Assembly: GCA_051294375.1 (NCBI GenBank)
Contig: CM119267.1
Location: forward strand, 21,149,755-21,213,754
Reading direction: 5' to 3'
Source: Paraspadella gotoi
Lineage: Eukaryota; Chaetognatha
DNA length: 64,000 bases
Part shown: positions 1 to 11,039 of the stretch, piece by piece
Layout of the letters: every line of letters starts with the position of its first letter
Numbering within the stretch: position 1 is the first letter of the stretch
The notes under the pieces: model-generated
The model's input: only the letters and a program-made list of their open reading frames with translations
Databases searched by the model: none
Told to the model about the DNA's origin: nothing
Program-made: the position numbers and the translations under genes

Positions 1-1484
1 TCACGGAAGAAGTGATGAGGGTGAGAGACGGCTCGCGTGCGAAAAAATGTGGCGAAAGCATTTGCCACGCGATCTCGGGGAAAAGATCAACGGGCAGGAA
101 AATGATCCAAGATGTCGCTCGACTGTCGTGAGAGGGACGATGATGGGTATCGCAAGACGGGGCTATTTGCAACGCAAGAATGTGGCGAAAAGAATGAAGA
201 TTGTTTGGACAACAAGTTGGGTTGCTCATAGTATTGTATTTGGGCTTAAGTGATTAGGGTTAGGGATTTTGGTTAGGAATAGGTGATACTTCGCATGGTA
301 TAACAGATTATAGTTACTTATTATTAGGAGTCTATCGTCGTTCTTAGAAATCGAGGAAGACTTTTTTCAATGGAGATTTTTGTTAAAATCTGACTACCAA
401 ATAATGTCAACGCCCCTGGGAAAAATTCAGGTAAAAAATAGATGTAAAAACACTCGATTCCGATCCTGTTGCATCTGAAGGGCTCGCATTTTTTTTTCTC
501 TTGACAAATAACCATCATTTTGACATCGAACCCATTCGATTCAAATGGACTGGTCCGCTCGGGAAAATATTTTTTGATGCAATTTTATATATAAAATAAA
601 GGGATTTCTCAAACTTCAATACAATGTCAACGCATTTTAAGGTATGTTGTCTTTTACAATAAACTTCGAATTCAGGAATCTGATAGCAATATGGTCTGAA
701 GGGCTCTCAACAATTTTTTCTTTACATTTCATTTGGTTATTGAATATGATACGATCATGTTAAAGTGAATTAGTCCCATTTTGGTGAAATTTTTATTTAA
801 AGTAAAGTAAAAGAGGAGCTAACGATCGGAATTCTAAGAGTTTTCAACCGGAGTCAGATTCTGAAAAAATCTTATATGGCGAAAAATCTTCCAAAGAAGG
901 GGATGGATTTTCCGAAGATTTTGGTTAATATTTTCTATATTATGGTCGGATTTTTTTGAAACTTAAAAATAGCAATATTGCCATCATTCTACATTGGCGG
1001 TCAAAGAATATATTAAAAAACCTCTGACTTTTTTTGTCAGAGCTTAGTCCTACTTATTACGGTTGAATTTAGATTAGATTTTAGATTTTTGAAAAAGAGC
1101 TCGACATTCACAGGACTTTCTCTATGTTTGTTTTAGTGTTGATGTTTACGGTCGAATGCGTTGGCCTGATGTCAGAATCAATCGGGTGACGTTTCATTGT
1201 GATCGCTTTTGTGAGATCTTCGTCGTCAATTTTCGATCGCTTGTTATTTCGGCAAATGATCAACTCTTCACTCGAGATTGTGAAAGCTTCATCTTCCGGC
1301 GAGGGGGCGCGTTCATCTAGCGGCGCCAACTCGTCAACACGCTTCATCGCGCCCCGCCCGGCCTCCAACCGGCAAACCCCCCTCCCGCCACCACGCCCCC
1401 CCCCTCTCTCCTCAGGAAGAGACCCGCGCTTAACCGCCGACGCCTCGAATTCCTCGGAGAGTTTCGCGCATCGTTTCTCGATCG

Positions 1485-1536
<52 letters not shown>

Positions 1537-1538
1537 AA

Positions 1539-1585
<47 letters not shown>

Positions 1586-1750
1586 AGATAAAGATGAGAT
1601 GGCGAACGAGAGAACAAGAAGTGAGCGGAGAAGAGCAAGCGAGTGGAAAGAAAAAAGCTACTTCGAGAAGGTAAGTTCGATTCGTGCGGAAGAAGTGTAA
1701 TGGCGCGAAAGAAACAACCAATTTGATGAGGACAGCGCGGGATTTATCAT
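1..1750. repeat. Copy A of a direct duplication (partner 2508-4230)
   Basis: This segment is repeated almost base for base about 2.5 kb downstream, differing mainly by single-base insertions and deletions in homopolymers. It starts within CACGGAAGAAGTGATGAGGG and ends at a 25-N gap. It holds AT-rich unique sequence and one (GA)n block but no clear gene. Indel-type differences next to a fixed-size gap suggest two unmerged versions of one locus rather than an old duplication. Confidence 0.85.
1490..1582. repeat. (GA)n microsatellite
   Basis: Nearly pure AG dinucleotide tract with a few AGAA interruptions. The matching tract in copy B lies at 4003-4062. Apparent arginine/glutamate or serine/leucine reading frames here are artefacts of the repeat. 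Confidence 0.95.
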
Positions 1751-1775
1751 NNNNNNNNNNNNNNNNNNNNNNNNN
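1751..1775. other. Assembly gap (25 N)
   Basis: Exactly 25 N, followed at once by (GA)n. The same fixed size recurs at 5185, 42054, 43203 and 61394. Confidence 0.99.
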
Positions 1776-2039
1776 AGAGAGAGAGAGAGAGAGAGAATAT
1801 AGGTGAGTGACAGCGACGCCATCATTCAGGTTAATGAGGTTTCAAGTTTGTCATGGCGTCGGCCGAAGGAGAGTGAAGAGAAGAAAGGTGAGAGGAATTA
1901 AGGAAAGAGAATTAAAGGAAAGAAAGAGGACGGAAAGATGGAAAGAAAGAATGAAAGAAAGAGAGAAAGATGGAAAAGAAAGAGAAATTGAAACAAAGGT
2001 TTGGAAAATTAGTAGCAAAAAAGGTAGGAACGAAAGGGG

Positions 2040-2076
<37 letters not shown>

Positions 2077-2507
2077 GAGTGATTGATGAAGAGATCATCT
2101 CGCGGGGAGAGCTAATTTGCATGAGGTTGGCGAGGGCAAGGGAAGCCTCAGGGTTGCTTCAAGCGGAGATGGAGGTAAGGAGAAGGTGAGGCTGGGTTGA
2201 TGTGGTTTAAAAGGGAAAGGAGAGGTAAGTTTGACAGGAGTTGGTAAGGTTAGTAAGGTTTTACCGGACGGAAGAGTGGATTGGGAAAGGTTGAGTGAGA
2301 GAGACAGATTCTACATACATCGTTCGAACGTTAAATTAAAGGAAAATTAACAAAAAAAAAACTACTTTGTATATAGTACTCTTTCTCTTTGCTCGCAATT
2401 CTCACGCCCGAGAAAATTCACGCTATTTTCGATGTCGCCCTCGATACTCCATGGCCTCCATGGATCGTGAAGCCGTGATGGATCGGGGCTAATGGCTCGA
2501 TGGGTCC
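1776..2507. repeat. Purine-rich spacer between duplication copies
   Basis: GA/GAAA-rich sequence with a pure (GA)n at 2045-2073. No splice-consistent coding sequence is seen. It separates the two copies of the 1.7-kb duplication. Confidence 0.7.
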
Positions 2508-4000
2508 TCACGGAAGAAGTGATTGAGGGTGAGAGACGGCTCGCGTGCGAAAAAATGTGGCGAAAGCATTTGCCACGCGATCTCGGGGAAAAGATCAACC
2601 GGCGGCAAAATGATCCAGATGGTCGTCGATGTCGTGAGAGGGACGATGATGGGTATCGCAAGACGGGGCTATTTGCAACGCAAGAAATGTGGCGAAAAGA
2701 ATGAAGATTGTTTGGAAACAAACAAGTTGGGTTGCTCATAGTATTGTTATTTGGGTTAGTGATTAGGGTTAGGGATTTTGGTTAGGAATAGGGATATGCA
2801 TCGTATAACAGATTATAGTTACTTATTATAGGAGTCTACGTCGTTCTTAGAAATCGAGGAAGACCGACCTTTTTCAATGGAGATTTTTGTTAAAATCTGA
2901 CTACCAAATAATGTCAACGCCCCTGGGAAAAATTCAGGTAAAAAATAGATGTAAAAACACTCGATTCCGATCCTGTTGCATCTGAAGGGCTCGCATTTTT
3001 TTTTCTCTTGACAAATAACCATCATTTTGACATCGAACCATTCGATTCAAATGGACTGGTCCGCTCGGGAAAATATTTTTTGATGCAATTTTTATATATA
3101 AAATAAAGGGATTTCTCAACTTCAATACAATGTCAACGCATTTAAGGTATGTTGTCCTTTTACAATAAACTTCGAATTCAGGAATCTGATAGCAATATGT
3201 CTGAAGGGCTCTCAAAATTTTTTCTTTACATTTCATTTGGTTATTTGAATATGATACGATCATGTTAAAGTGAATTAGTCCATTTTGGTGAAATTTTTAT
3301 TTAAAGTAAAGTAAAAGAGGAGCTAACGATCGGAATTCTAAGAGTTTTTCAACCGGCGAGTCAGATTCTGAAAAAATCTTATATGGCGAAAATCTTCCAA
3401 AGAAGGGGTGGATTTTCCGAAGATTTTGGTTAATATTTTCTATATTTATGGTCGGATTTTTTTGAAACTTAAAAATAGCAATATTGCCATCATTCTACAT
3501 TGGCCGGTCAAAGAATATATTAAAAAACCTCTGACTTTTTTTGTCAGAGCTTAGTCCTACTTATTACGGTTGAAATTTAGATTAGATTTTAGATTTTTGA
3601 AAAAAGAGCTCGACATTCACAGGACTTTCTCTATGTTTGTTTTAGTGTTGATGTTTGACGGTCGATGCGTTGGCCTTTGATGTCAGAATCAATCGGGTGA
3701 CGTTTCATTGTGATCGCTTTGTGAGATCTTCGTCGTCAATTTTCGATCGCTGGTTATTTCGCAAATGATCAACTCTTCACTCGAGATTGGTGAAAGCTTC
3801 ATCTTTCCGGCGAGGGGGGCGCGTCATCTAGCGGCGCCAACTCGTCAACACGCTTCATCGCGCCCGCCCGGCCTCCAACCCGGCAAACCCCCCTCCCGCT
3901 ACCACGCCTCCCCCCCTCTCTCCTCAGGAAGAGACCCGCGCTTAACCGCCGACGCCTCGAATTCCTCGGAGAGTTTCGCGCATCGTTTTCTCGATCGCAC

Positions 4001-4064
<64 letters not shown>

Positions 4065-4230
4065 CGATGAAGAGTGAGATGGAGAACGAGACGAAAGAAG
4101 TGAGCGGAGAAAGAGCAAGCGAGTGGAAAGAAGGAAAGCTACTTCGAGAAGGTAAGTTCGATCGTCGGTAAGAAGGGTAAGGCGCGAAAAGAAAAAAAAG
4201 TTGATGAAGGAAGCGCGGGGTAAGTTTATG
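2508..4230. repeat. Copy B of the direct duplication (partner 1-1750)
   Basis: It aligns with 1-1750 from CACGGAAGAAGTGATTGAGG through the (GA)n block to the GCGCGGG motif near 4215. Copy B looks cleaner: a short reading frame leading to a GTAAGT donor (4067-4151) is open here but shifted in copy A. Confidence 0.85.
4067..4151 (+). CDS. Candidate first coding exon, product unknown
   Basis: After the (GA)n tract an ATG opens 28 codons (beginning MKSEMENETKEVSGE, Glu/Lys-rich) that run into a strong AAG|GTAAGT donor in phase 1. I could not find a following exon in a matching frame, so this may equally be a 5' UTR exon. The equivalent exon of copy A (about 1594-1671) keeps the donor, but its frame is shifted by small indels. 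No family is recognised. Confidence 0.25.
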
Positions 4231-5184
4231 TCGCTCGATTAAGCTGCCATCTTTTTTCCCCCGGTTGTTTTTCTTTCGGCGCGCGAGAGAGAGAAGAAAA
4301 CCAAAATATTGAGGCTTTAAACTTTTTCCTAGTTCTTCACCAGACAAGCGACGATGCTTGGCGATGCTTGACGATGCTTGCCTTGGTTGAGTGAAGAAGC
4401 GCTAGAGGTTTTTTAATCTTCTTTTTCTCGGTCGGCGGAAGAAGGTGGGGGAATGAGTTGTGATAGTGACACTGTGATAGGATCGCCAGGGGAGTGTGAA
4501 AGGTGTGAGAAGTGAGAGGGGATATTGGTGATGTAGAAATTGATTCAACGGGAATTTGGGATAGTGAAAGAAGTACTAGGTTACTTGCTGGAAATTAAAA
4601 AAAGTGTGGCAACTGGCAAGAGTGCTATTCGATCGTAGGAGTGAAGAAAAGTGAATGTGAGAAGGTGAGAAAGAAAAGGAGTTGTGCCTTTTTTTCTCAT
4701 GAATTCCATTGGCTTCGTTCTTCGTCACTTTGCAAACTTTCATCATAAACTTTTTCGCTTTTCACTTCTAGATGCGGAAAAAGTGTGAAACCTTAAGGGG
4801 ATTTTAATTTAATAATAAAATTGATATTAATCTTATAATCTTCCTAGTTTACATATATTCGTAAAATGATTATAAATGTTGTGCATTCACAAAATTTGAG
4901 TTTGCTTCTAGTTTTAACAAATTTTACCCTTTTGTTTTCTCGCGCTCGCATTTCCCTCTCGCGATACATGACGTAATGACGTAAAACAAAAGACAAACCT
5001 AAAAAAAAGGCTTCTCTACGATTGGAAATAAAAAAAATCTACTTTAAGGAGAAACATAAAAACGTAAGAAAAAAAGGAAAGAGAGGAAGATGTTGCCACT
5101 TTTTTGGCGCGTGTCAGTTTGTCAGTCCGCGACTCAGTTTCCTTGTCAGTTCGCGCGTCTCACTTTGTCTTCTTCTCCCCCCCC
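4152..5184. other. Non-coding stretch
   Basis: AT-rich sequence with a short tandem of GATGCTTGGC-like units at 4352-4385. No gene, RNA or element is recognised. Confidence 0.5.
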
Positions 5185-5209
5185 NNNNNNNNNNNNNNNN
5201 NNNNNNNNN
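5185..5209. other. Assembly gap (25 N)
   Basis: 25 N after a C homopolymer. Confidence 0.99.
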
Positions 5210-5985
5210 CACACCCTTTTTTTTTTAACGGGCGTTGTCGTTCGAGCGTCAACCACGAAAGGGTTACGACAACAAACTATACGTGCCCAATCCGTGCCAT
5301 GGCATACTCTTCGGCCTTGCAGCTTAAACCTATAAAAAAACAAACAAATCCTTTCTTCCCCCGGTCTACCTTTTTACCCGCCCCCCAACAGTGTATCCCA
5401 CACCGTGGAAAAAGTCATGTCATCACTTTAGCAATTCTATTGATTTTTTGGCAAATATCTTGGTCTTTAACTCCTTTGCCTTTCTAATAAACTATTTTCG
5501 TTTTTTTGTCAGGTACGGAATTATTATTTTCATGCAGTCTTTGCGATGGCAAATTGAAATTTTTGATTGCTTGGTCCTTGTTAACCACAACATTAATATT
5601 CCACTCCAGAAAATAACTAATTTTATTAAAACTATATATTTTTAATACAATTCAACAGCTCTTTCGCTAAGGTTTCTGTTGGACATATTATTTTTATTTA
5701 ATTTGTTAGAATAAGTTGCAATTACAGTGCATTAAGTTGCAAGCTGTTTAGAATGAAATTGAGCCTCCAGAATTTTTCCTTAAGTTCAGCTTTTAAGTGT
5801 GTCGGTGATATTTAGGGATATCGAAATTTAACTTCAAAAAAGGCATTCAATAGCTGGGGTGGTGTCTGAGACATAACCCTCCTGTTGCGGTTTTTTTGCG
5901 CTGTTTTTCGTTTAAGAAAGAAATTCTGACTTGCAAGTAGACCTCAGTTTATTCGTAAATCCGAAATTTTTATTTTCTATATAAA
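5210..5985. other. Non-coding AT-rich stretch
   Basis: No splice-bounded reading frame, RNA gene or repeat family is seen. Confidence 0.5.
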
Positions 5986-5994
5986 TTAACTAAA

Positions 5995-6440
5995 AGTTGC
6001 GGGAAGGCGACGAAAGAGAGAGAAGAGAGAAAAAGAGATGAAGAGAAAAAGAAAAGAAGAGAGAGAAGATAGAGAGAGAGGAGAATAAAGAGATTGCGTC
6101 GTAACTAATTCAGCCGATGGCTCGCTTTTTGACCTATCAGAAGAGAAAGAGAAGAGGAGGAGAGAGCAGAGAAGGAGAGAGAGGAGAGAAAGAGAGGGAG
6201 AAAGAGAGGGAGAGAGGAAAAAAAAAAAAAAAAATAAGAGAGAGAGGAGAGGAGAGGAGAGGAGACTGAGAAAGAAGACGGAGAGGAGAGAGGAGGATTT
6301 TCGTAACTTTGGCCCTCTGCCCAGAGTAAAACTCATTTTTGGGATAATCATAAGAGAAAGAAAGATGAGAAAGAGAGAGAAAGAGAGGAGAGAGGGAGAA
6401 AGAGAGAAAAAAATCTTAAAAGAATAGGATCCGAGCTCCC
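5995..6440. repeat. Purine-rich (GA/GAAA/GGAGA) low-complexity block
   Basis: Long stretch almost free of pyrimidines, including (GGAGA)n near 6245-6262. Frames through it on either strand are compositional artefacts. Confidence 0.85.
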
Positions 6441-6700
6441 TTTCAATTGATAACCAAATATTGGTGCGAATGATAAAACCCCCAAAAGGATTGATTGCGA
6501 TGATAACGGAATATTTGATGCGATGATAACCAATAATTGATGCTGATGATAACCAAATGAATCGATTTTATGATTACCAAATGATTGAATGTGATAATAA
6601 CCAAAAGGTTTGATGCAATGATAGTCATTCATTTGAATGTTGATGACAATCATAGATAAGATGATAGTCCATTCATTGACTCAATTGGAATCAATCATCA
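6440..6700. repeat. Degenerate minisatellite, GATGATAACCAAA-type unit
   Basis: About nine imperfect units of roughly 26-28 bp built round GATGATAACCAAATGATTG. Units have diverged individually, as in an old array rather than a fresh expansion. Confidence 0.6.
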
Positions 6701-7190
6701 TAAAATAAAACAAGCAAATGCGTGCTGATGAGTGAAAAGAGAAGGAGAGAAATGAGAGAGAGAGAGAGGATTGAAAGAGAGAGAAAGAAAGTGAATAAAA
6801 ATCACGAAAATCTCGGATTAAATTTGGATTTTTGCATTTGAGAAAAAATCGCGGAATAATTGGGGCGATAATAAAAGTTTTTAAAAGAAAAAAATAATCA
6901 AAATTTTTTTTAAAAAACGATACGCCAAGAGAGATCGGTACAGAGAGAGAGATTAGAGAGAGAGAGAAAGAAGAGAGAGAGATAGAAAAGGTTAAAAAAG
7001 TTTCCAACAAGAATTGAGAGAGATTAGCTGGTTCAGTTTTTTAGAGGAGCAGATTTTAGTTGAGGGCTAGATAGAATAAGTGGGAAAGAAATGAAATTTG
7101 GGTTGAGGGTGAGAGAAGAGAGAGAGAGAGAGACCGAGATGAGAGAGGAGAGAGAGAGAAGAAATAAACAATTACATTTGAGCAATGTAC
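6701..7190. repeat. GA-rich and AT-rich low-complexity stretch
   Basis: Several short (GA)n tracts (6755-6790, 6943-6980, 7112-7158) separated by AT-rich sequence. No gene is seen. Confidence 0.7.
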
Positions 7191-7265
7191 AACAATGATA
7201 AAATTTAAACAAACTTCATTTGTAAATGTCTAATAACAAAATTGTATAGTGACTAAAAACCTCCA

Positions 7266-7440
7266 ACCGTTCATCAGCGGCCATTTGGTTGCCGCGTTAG
7301 GCAAAGTCATTCGCCTCCCAACCCAAAGGTCCGGGGTTCTGCCCGTGTGGTCGTCTGGCAGCTTAAGGGACGGGGCGCTTAATCCGCCTGTACATGGTGT
7401 TACAGCCTGATCGAAGCTCCAGGACCTGCTTTATATTGAA
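7266..7440 (+). mobile_element. tRNA-derived SINE-like element
   Basis: The stretch has a tRNA-like layout: a GGTTGCCGCGTTAGGCAAAG region where the D arm and A box would lie, an anticodon-loop-like CTCCCAA, then GGTCCGGGGTTCTGCCC resembling a T arm and RNA polymerase III B box. It continues past the tRNA-like part for about 100 bp with no CCA end, as a SINE would. The family was not identified, and the short AT-rich tail is not decisive. Confidence 0.5.
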
Positions 7441-8270
7441 CGGTGTCTGTCATCTAACCACTTATTCAATAATTTACTGTCTCTTCAATTGCAATAAATT
7501 TCATTTGAAATTGGAAAAATTTGAAATGAATGAAATTTTGAAATATAAGAGTTTAATTCAGAGGATAGATAAGTAAAGATTTTAGTTGAAATTAAATTCT
7601 TTGTTGAAACTTTTATCTCTGTCCCTCTCTCTCTTTCTCTCTCTCTTGTCTCTCTCTCAAATTCTTGAAAACACTATTTATAGAAAAACAATAATTTTTC
7701 CGCGAACTGAAGAAGCTTCTCATTCAGAGACGAAACATTATCCGTTATTTTGGTTTAAATTTAACCGTTGTTTTTAAATAATAAAAACGTTGTAACTAAA
7801 ACTTACCAACAACAAGAATCGAGAGAAATACATTATACTTTTTTAGTTAAACCGTTAATATTAAAAAATCCCTGCCTATTCTCGTCTCATGTCTATTTTT
7901 TTGTAATTATCCTTTCTATAAATTTTTAACGTTTGTAAAATAAAATTTCTTTCTCTGACTGTATTTTGCATTTAGTTTAAAAAACCTTTGAGTATTTATA
8001 ACTCTAATTGCATATTGTAGTTATTATATTTAAGAAATGGTAAAAATACAAAAAAATTTACATTATTATAGAGATGCATATTAATTAGATATGCATTCTA
8101 ACATTAAACCATAATAGAATGGAACGATACTTCAAAGCAAAATGAAGGGCTATACTGCAATTACTTTCAATCAAACAAGTTCCAAGGATAAAGCTTTTTG
8201 CTAGATAGATAAACTCAAAACAATATTGGAGGGTGGGTGGGTTGGTGGCTGTAATGCATTAGAAATAGCC
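7441..8270. other. AT-rich non-coding stretch with a short (CT)n
   Basis: A CT tract at 7613-7660 and otherwise AT-rich sequence. No gene is seen. Confidence 0.5.
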
Positions 8271-8274
8271 GCGG

Positions 8275-9860
8275 AATTCTGCTGTCCACCTTACTATGGC
8301 TTCATAGTGTAGTGGTTACAGGTGGGTAGCGAGGGCTGTATGAAATTTTCTGCTGGTCCACCTTACTATGGCTTCATAGCTGTAGTGGTTACAGGGGCAG
8401 CGCTTTTAGCCGGAGGCTGTTAATGGACATTTCCTGCTTTCCGGCCAGATTAGACATATTGACAAACTTGCGGTGAGTGTCGTAAGGTATGTTTATGACA
8501 CGCGATAGGGTAGCCGGAGACTGGTATGAAACTTTTCTGAAGACTTGATCGACCCTTACTATGGGCTCTCTAGTGGTTATATTTGAATAAAAAAAGTGGG
8601 TTGGGCCGTGAATTGTGAGCGAGTTGAAATCTCTGTGCCAACCCTCTTACTGTGCTCATTAAGTACTGTATATTTTGGTTTACAAAGTTAAATATTTAGT
8701 GTCCGGATTTAGCCGGGGAGCTCAATTGTAAATAGAATATTTCTGGCCTTCCATACTTACCTATAGAAGGCTTTGAGTGTTAATTAGTCGCGATATAACA
8801 AGACGTGGTACAATAGTAGGTATCAGAGAGCTGGAGTTATGAATAAAGTCTGCTTATGTCACCATCTACAGTGATAGCGCGTTCATATGTGTATAGTTGT
8901 ATACTAGAGTGTTAAAGGTACAGGACAGTAGGCTGATATGAAAATATCTATCATGCTCTCCAAACAACATATACTAATGAGCATTACAAATGTGTAAGTG
9001 TTACAGCGAAACAAGTGTATGCAAACAGGATAATAGCGATGGCTGTATGGAAAATTTTCTTGGCGTGTCCACCTTTTTACTATGTGCTTCATAGTGTAGT
9101 GGGTTACAGTGTTTGAGGTAGCCGATTGGCTGCTTATGAGATACGTTTTCTGCTGTCACCGGTAACTATGGTCTTCATAGTGTCCAGTTGACGCGTTACA
9201 GTTAAGTGTTTAGAGCGAAAAAATCAGGCTAATCGTGAAATAGGTAGCTGAGGCTGTAATGAATTATTTCTTGTGTCTCTTACTATGACTTTTCATAGTG
9301 TAGTGGTTACAGGTGTGGTAGCCGGGCTGTATGAAATTTCTGCTGTCCACCTTACTATGGTTCATAGTATTTGTTAGTTGACGTTACAGCCTATGTGACT
9401 GGGATAGACGAGGCTGTATGAAATTTTTTCTGCACGTTCCACCTATACTACTGGCTTCCAATGGATCGGTACTCGCTAGTTGGCTTACAGCGGTGCGTAC
9501 AATTACCAAACCAGGAGAGTACGCCGTGTAGGCTTTATGAAATTTCTGCTCCACGCTCTCACTCATGGCGTTCAATAGTGTAATACGCATATGGTGTTAT
9601 AAAATTTCGGCTTGGCAAGGATTACACGTGAGTTGACGTTTCTAGAGTTTAGCGAGGCTGGTATGAAATTTTCTGGCTGTACGCTAACCACTACATTTTA
9701 CTATATGTGCTTCATAGTTGACTTAGCTGTAGTGGTTTTAGTCAGTGTATGGTTAGCGTTAGTTGACTGGTAATGAAAATTTTTCATAGCTTGTCTCTCT
9801 CTTTACTAATGGTTTCTTTTCAATAGTGTGTAGATGGTTCACGTAGCCATAGGTGTTTTT
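8275..9860 (+). repeat. Noisy tandem array with tRNA 5'-half-like units
   Basis: A unit of about 70 bp recurs many times: CTGTCCACCTTACTATGG, then CTTCATAGTGTAGTGGTTAC, then a GGCTGTATGAAATTTTC segment. The middle part matches the 5' half of a tRNA (closest to tRNA-Val) and contains TAGTGTAGTGG, which fits the RNA polymerase III A-box consensus. No T arm or B box follows, so these are not complete tRNA genes. Units differ mostly by scattered insertions and deletions, more than expected of a real array, so part of the divergence is probably consensus error. Clean units lie at about 8277-8340, 8350-8400 and 9290-9365. Confidence 0.7.
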
Positions 9861-10077
9861 CAATTCACAATTATTATTTTTTTTAACACGGATTTATAGA
9901 CACAAGTTATTTTAACTGGCTAGTATGTCTATATCAAATTTTCTGGCTTGCTCAATCACCAATCTATCTATGCTCAATGCTGCCCCTTCACAGCTTGTGG
10001 TGTTTCTTTTTGTCCAAGTCTCTATCCTGCTGCCTCGTCCATTCTCTCAAACTTCTCTTCATCTTCTTCTCTCATCT

Positions 10078-10098
10078 CCTCTCCTCTCTCTCTCTACA

Positions 10099-10130
<32 letters not shown>
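10078..10130. repeat. (CT)n microsatellite
   Basis: CT tract with a few A or T interruptions. Confidence 0.9.
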
Positions 10131-10131
<1 letters not shown>

Positions 10132-10331
10132 GCTGAGACAATGGATCATGTCTCTCCTAATGGGGAGGGAAGGAGAGAGGGAGAGGAAAGTGGGAACGAG
10201 ATGAAGGAGAGAGGAAACTGAAAGATGAGAAAGTTTAAGACTGAAAGTATTTATAAGTATATATACAATGTTTGGAAAAAGAGATTATTGAAGGAAAGAG
10301 AGGAAGAGAAATGAGAAAGGGGGAAAGAATG

Positions 10332-10334
<3 letters not shown>

Positions 10335-10405
<71 letters not shown>
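10335..10405. repeat. (GA)n microsatellite
   Basis: Nearly pure AG tract within a wider purine-rich region (10260-10560). Confidence 0.95.
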
Positions 10406-10622
10406 AGTCAACAGGCTAAAGATGAGAGGAGAGAGCGGAGAAAGGCGAAGTTCGAACGAATACTGATCGACGGAGATGGAAGGAAAGAGGAAGAAAAAGA
10501 GACAGAAAAAAAAATAGAATTCAGTGAAAGAAGCGAAAAAAAACAACCAAGGGATGAAAGTCATGAGATTCTTGAGAAAAGGTTAGAGAAAAGAATAATG
10601 GAAATGGTTCTTCTACCTTAAT

Positions 10623-11018
10623 TTATTTATTATTTATTTCAAATACAATGTTTCGTCTTCGTTTTTGTGATCGTAATCGTTGATTTGATAAATATGTAGT
10701 GTTTCGTTCTGTTTTGCGTTGCTCGTTAAAGACTTCCATAGTTTTATGTTTGTGACAGATAAGCCGTATTGGCGTTCGTGGAGGTCGTCTGAGGGGTAGA
10801 ACGGCTCGACGTCCGACGGCCGAGGATTTGATATCTTCGTTACACATTTCCCGATTTTGCGATCGAGAGTTACGTCGACCATCAATACGAGATGAGGGAA
10901 ACGGGGTAGCCGAGGTTATCTGAGTTGAATAACGTTTGAATTTGAAATTTGTAGAATCTCCTGTTGCGTCTGATGTCGAACGAAGCTTATTGCTTTTTTT
11001 TCGTTTGTTTACAAACAA
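10623..11018 (-). CDS. Hypothetical basic reading frame, doubtful
   Basis: A 131-codon open frame of non-repetitive composition, rich in Arg, Lys, Ser and Asn. It contains no recognisable domain, signal peptide or membrane segment. It could be a single exon, but no convincing upstream donor/acceptor pair or polyadenylation context supports it, and chance open frames of this size occur. Listed because it is one of the few long frames here not caused by a simple repeat. Confidence 0.15.
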   Translation of the reverse strand: MFVNKRKKSNKLRSTSDATGDSTNFKFKRYSTQITSATPFPSSRIDGRRNSRSQNREMCNEDIKSSAVGRRAVLPLRRPPRTPIRLICHKHKTMEVFNEQRKTERNTTYLSNQRLRSQKRRRNIVFEINNK

Positions 11019-11039
11019 ATCATTTTTTTTTACCTCCCC

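Noticed and set aside
1108-1638. Long Ser/Leu or Arg/Glu reading frames across (GA)n and (CT)n tracts, here and throughout the window
   Set aside because: They are produced by the dinucleotide repeat itself, occur on both strands and have no splice or start context.
8275-9860. A cluster of real tRNA genes
   Set aside because: Only the 5' half matches a tRNA; no anticodon stem, T arm or B box follows in the units read.
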